From the NCBI GenBank assembly GCA_964598005.1, contig CAZRAL010000077.1, positions 1 to 7,849 of the forward strand: a stretch of DNA of 7,849 bases. The letters run 5' to 3'. The stretch comes from CAZRAL01 sp964598005 (GTDB taxonomy: Bacteria; Pseudomonadota; Gammaproteobacteria; Burkholderiales; Usitatibacteraceae). A program made the position numbers and the translations under genes. The notes below the pieces were generated by a model. It ran no database searches, was not told the DNA's origin, and worked only from the letters and a program-made list of their open reading frames with translations. Positions 7,330-7,849 of the stretch are shown here, piece by piece (the first letter of the stretch is position 1; each line of letters starts with the position of its first letter).

Positions 7330-7570
7330 TACCTGATGCGCGGCGCCCCGTTTGTCACCAGGATCAAGTAGCTACCCCGGAAGAACGCTTACATGCAGGC
7401 AACAAGCACAACTTTCTTTGCTTGGTCGGCGCGAATGCGCTTTTCATTAAAGGCCTTGATCACGAGGTTATGACGACTGGCGACGATGGCAGCCATATAG
7501 TGAGTGCGCACCCGGGCGCGCACCAGTCGTAGGGCTGGCAAGCCTATGTTGGCAAAGACTTTGCTCGAGC
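7330..7570 (-). pseudogene. IS110-family transposase, C-terminal remnant
   Basis: Minus-strand codons just upstream of a TAA at 7389-7391 read YMAAIVASRHNLVIKAF, then KKVVLVACM. This matches the C-terminal signature of IS110/IS116/IS902 transposases, usually (L)YMAALVAxRxNPVIxxFY followed by KKVALxACMRKLL. The RKLL continuation is lost to a frame break; a faint match, NGAP, resumes near 7350. The usual Gly/Arg-rich stretch before YMAA is shortened to RLVRARVRTH. Full transposases are 300-400 residues, so only about a fifth remains and the element is dead. It lies in the same direction as uvrA, about 200-430 bp upstream. No DDE or DEDD N-terminal part is present. Confidence 0.7.
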
Positions 7571-7622
7571 TGAAGGTGAGATTGTTTGAGCAATGAGTGT
7601 TGCGCTGTTCTAGATCAGGGGG

Positions 7623-7670
7623 CGAGCCGCCAAAGCCGAGGATGGGGGCTAGAATGCCATTGGCGGTTCG
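7623..7670. other. Long hairpin next to the transposase remnant
   Basis: The arms CGAGCCGCCAA (7623-7633) and TTGGCGGTTCG (7660-7670) pair over 11 bp with one G-T pair. A further AGCC (7634-7637) pairs with GGCT (7647-7650), extending the helix and leaving a 9-base bulge on one side (7651-7659). No T-run follows on either strand. It is not an integron attC site, as the core-site bases are absent. It may be a leftover structured end of a mobile element. Confidence 0.5.
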
Positions 7671-7794
7671 GCTGAAACAATGATCAAAATCACCCCACCG
7701 GATACCTTTGAGAGAGATTCCTTTTAAAGGGCCGCTACCTTACTATTGGATACTCCCAAACTTAACGTAGACTATGGTTTGAATTAATACATAG

Positions 7795-7812
7795 TTAGTC
7801 GTCCCTGCAAAA
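7795..7812. repeat. Second copy of the 18-bp palindrome half
   Basis: TTAGTCGTCCCTGCAAAA is identical to 52-69, in the same orientation, and the match stops exactly at both ends. Here the other arm of the palindrome is missing, so only a half-unit is present. The two copies bracket all four genes at a distance of about 7.7 kb. Confidence 0.85.
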
Positions 7813-7849
7813 GCCCTGACAGCCGCGCCAGCGTTAGCGTTCATGGCGA

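Larger units (their letters stand above)
7135..7849. other. Gene-free region upstream of uvrA with mobile-element debris
   Basis: No intact gene is seen in these 715 bases. Going away from uvrA there is a roughly 100-bp leader without a convincing promoter, a tandem 12-bp repeat (7239-7262), a decayed IS110-type transposase tail (about 7330-7570), a long hairpin (7623-7670), and an 18-bp repeat (7795-7812) shared with the left edge. A 33-codon minus frame (7743-7844) starts MNANAGAAVRAFAGTTN and passes through the repeat; it may be the end of something beyond the window or chance. A nearby inverted repeat ACTATG/CATAGT sits at 7771-7776 and 7790-7795. Confidence 0.6.

Noticed and set aside
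7320..7532. 70-codon plus-strand frame upstream of uvrA
   Set aside because: The other strand carries the IS110 transposase signature here, and the plus translation shows no family features.
7623..7670. Integron attC site
   Set aside because: The hairpin lacks the inverse-core GTTRRRY and core RYYYAAC bases required of attC.
1..7849. CRISPR array, tRNA or rRNA gene
   Set aside because: No regularly spaced repeats and no cloverleaf or ribosomal RNA signature were seen on either strand by eye.

Overview
The window reads as a chromosomal segment of a Gram-negative proteobacterium. A betaproteobacterium, perhaps of the Nitrosomonadales, is my best guess, from the style of UvrA and of cystathionine beta-lyase; this is recognition from memory and no search was run. 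Four genes can be supported. They form two convergent blocks between two gene-poor edges that carry repeats and mobile-element debris.

Left edge (1-437): no intact gene. It holds a perfect palindrome with 15-bp arms (34-69), a stop-bounded open frame on the minus strand that looks like the 3' end of a broken gene (99-257), and a few very short frames. Plus-strand block (438-1855): a 66-residue two-helix membrane protein of unknown function ends 11 bp before metC, which encodes cystathionine beta-lyase, the enzyme that makes homocysteine from cystathionine in methionine synthesis. The metC copy starts at TTG.

Minus-strand block (7134 down to 1980): uvrA, the damage-recognition ATPase of nucleotide excision repair, is followed after 43 bp by a 750-residue protein with tetratricopeptide repeats and a C-terminal GT41 (SPINDLY/OGT-like) glycosyltransferase domain. 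The short gap and shared strand suggest co-transcription. The glycosyltransferase starts at TTG and appears to carry Cys where GT41 enzymes usually have a conserved active-site His. The two blocks converge across 124 bp (1856-1979) that has only modest hairpins.

Right edge (7135-7849): no intact gene. Upstream of uvrA lie a tandem 12-bp repeat, a decayed C-terminal piece of an IS110-family transposase, a long hairpin, and a second copy of 18 bp from the left palindrome. The same 18-mer thus sits in the same orientation near both ends of the window, 7.7 kb apart. IS110-family elements are known to target REP-type palindromes, so the debris and the palindromes may be related.

Nothing here amounts to a clear new defence, toxin or biosynthetic system. 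The points most worth a second look are the glycosyltransferase with its altered active site and its link to uvrA, the dispersed palindrome, and the start-less 116-codon frame that contains the transposase remnant.
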